Assembly: GCA_021582655.1 (NCBI GenBank)
Contig: CP091135.1
Location: 640,549-704,548, forward strand
DNA: 64,000 nt
Direction: 5' to 3'
DNA from: Nitrosomonas sp.
GTDB taxonomy: Bacteria > Pseudomonadota > Gammaproteobacteria > Burkholderiales > Nitrosomonadaceae
Position numbers and translations under genes: made by a program. Below the pieces are notes generated by a model that saw only the letters and a program-made list of their open reading frames with translations, ran no database searches and was not told the DNA's origin. Shown here piece by piece: positions 63,108 to 64,000 of this stretch; position 1 is the stretch's first letter, and the number at the start of each line of letters is the position of its first letter.

Positions 63108-63969
63108 GATAAGAATGATGCAAGAAAAGAATGCATTATATGTGGTTGCCACCCCAATAGGAAATTTGGGCGATATCAGCTTACGCGCACTGGAGATACT
63201 AAAAAAAGCCGATTTAATCGCGGCAGAGCATACGCAAAATACCAGCCAGTTATTGACAGCTCATGCAATTCGCACTCAAATGATCAGGCTGCACCAACAC
63301 AATGAATCCGCCACCGCCGAAAAAATAGTATCGCTGCTGCGCGCGGGAAAAAGTATTGCTTTGGTCACGGATGCCGGCACTCCCGGCATTTCCGATCCCG
63401 GCGCAATACTGATTAAGCATGTGCGCACACAGGGTTATCCGGCAATTCCTATTCCGGGTGCAAATGCTGCGGTTTGCGCCCTATCGGTCTCCGGGCACGT
63501 CAATCCACATTTTTTATTTTACGGTTTCCTAACCACCAAAAGCGGATCACGCCGACGTGAATTGTCCGCGTTAAAATCACAGCCCTACACACTGGTATTT
63601 TATGAAGCGCCGCACCGCATTATCGAATCCTTGCAAGATATGATGGCGATCTTCGGTCCACAGCGAGAAGTTACCGTCGCACGAGAATTAACCAAGCTGT
63701 TTGAAACGATTCATACCGGACCGATCGAAGCGATACTTACCGGCCTGCAGGCAGACCCCAATCAACAAAAGGGAGAGTTTGTACTATTGGTAACGGGCGC
63801 CGATGCAATTGACAAATCCGTAATCAGCGATCAGGCAAAGCACACGCTACAATGCCTGCTGGCAGAATTGCCGCTGAAACAAGCCGTGAAATTGAGCGCC
63901 GACATTACACACGAAAATAAAAATTCCCTATACCAATTGGCACTGCAACTCAAAAATCAAAATCCTTAA
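63106..63969 (+). CDS. rsmI: 16S rRNA 2'-O-ribose methyltransferase RsmI
   Basis: RsmI is 283-287 residues and methylates C1402 of 16S rRNA at the ribose. It is a tetrapyrrole-methylase-fold enzyme: VVATPIGNLGDISLRALEIL, SIALVTDAGTPGISDPGAIL, PIPGANAAVCALSVSG and LVFYEAPHRIIESLQDM are diagnostic. Starts at 63106, 63115 and 63118 are possible; the last (MQEKNALYVVATPIGNL) best matches homologues. In place of the usual A-E-D-T-R it reads AAEHTQNT, an unusual substitution. It is divergent from lpoA with no intergenic space. Confidence 0.94.
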   Translation: MIRMMQEKNALYVVATPIGNLGDISLRALEILKKADLIAAEHTQNTSQLLTAHAIRTQMIRLHQHNESATAEKIVSLLRAGKSIALVTDAGTPGISDPGAILIKHVRTQGYPAIPIPGANAAVCALSVSGHVNPHFLFYGFLTTKSGSRRRELSALKSQPYTLVFYEAPHRIIESLQDMMAIFGPQREVTVARELTKLFETIHTGPIEAILTGLQADPNQQKGEFVLLVTGADAIDKSVISDQAKHTLQCLLAELPLKQAVKLSADITHENKNSLYQLALQLKNQNP

Positions 63970-63973
63970 TTAC

Positions 63974-64000
63974 ATGAAAACCTTGACCCTCACCAAACCG
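63974..64000 (+). CDS. Start of an unidentified gene, cut by the window edge
   Basis: An ATG 4 bases after the rsmI stop opens a frame (MKTLTLTKP) that runs off the right edge. Too little is present to identify it, and no ribosome site is obvious. Confidence 0.3.

Noticed and set aside
1..64000. tRNA, rRNA, CRISPR, transposase or phage genes
   Set aside because: Looked for typical motifs and repeats by eye on both strands and found none.

Overview
The window looks like the chromosome of a betaproteobacterium, most likely Nitrosomonadaceae (a Nitrosomonas-like organism). The reasons are the run hisCBHAFIE-hinT-tatABC, the cysM-ybgC-tolQRAB-pal-cpoB-queE-queC run, the divergent rsmI/lpoA pair, betaproteobacterial protein sequences throughout, and a large cysteine-free surface-layer type protein. 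Nothing here is specific to ammonia oxidation, so the family is an inference. The left edge cuts an rlpA gene and the right edge cuts an unidentified gene just after rsmI. I see no tRNA, rRNA, CRISPR array, insertion sequence or prophage.

Region 1-7.1 kb holds rlpA (partial), metE with its divergent regulator metR, three small envelope genes (a secreted Gly/Tyr-rich protein, a TraT lipoprotein and a Spy-like periplasmic protein), and queC/queE for queuosine precursor synthesis. Region 7.1-13.5 kb is the Tol-Pal cell-envelope operon with ybgC and cysM. Region 13.5-17.8 kb is the most distinctive part: a tight four-gene operon, fatty acyl-AMP ligase, NAD-dependent epimerase-fold reductase, dedicated acyl carrier protein and serine palmitoyltransferase. 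It matches the core of the bacterial ceramide (sphingolipid) pathway described in Caulobacter. The N-acyltransferase that would finish ceramide is not in the window. The tRNA 2-selenouridine synthase gene mnmH diverges from this operon.

Region 19.5-36.3 kb is flagellar. A 617-residue alanine-rich coiled-coil protein of unknown function lies downstream of fliR. Then, read right to left on the minus strand, come fliF, G, H, I, J, K, L, M, N, O, P, Q and R. On the plus strand, diverging from fliF, is an FlrB/FlrC-type two-component pair followed by fliE. FlrC carries the sigma54-contact motif, which suggests a sigma54 flagellar hierarchy, although I found no convincing sigma54 promoter.

Region 36.3-41.6 kb has an ABC-F ATPase (YheS), a copper chaperone, a CopA copper-exporting ATPase and a glycine-rich lipoprotein. 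Region 41.7-48.4 kb is tatC-tatB-tatA-hinT and the histidine operon. Region 48.5-56.8 kb has an HDOD protein, a MidA-type methyltransferase, a pteridine reductase-like SDR, an AT-rich orphan lipoprotein and cobalamin-dependent metH, so the window encodes both methionine synthases. Region 57-64 kb has a 971-residue RTX/S-layer-like protein with its own terminator, a membrane-anchored coiled-coil protein, yraN, lpoA and rsmI. The start codons of lpoA and rsmI can overlap head to head.
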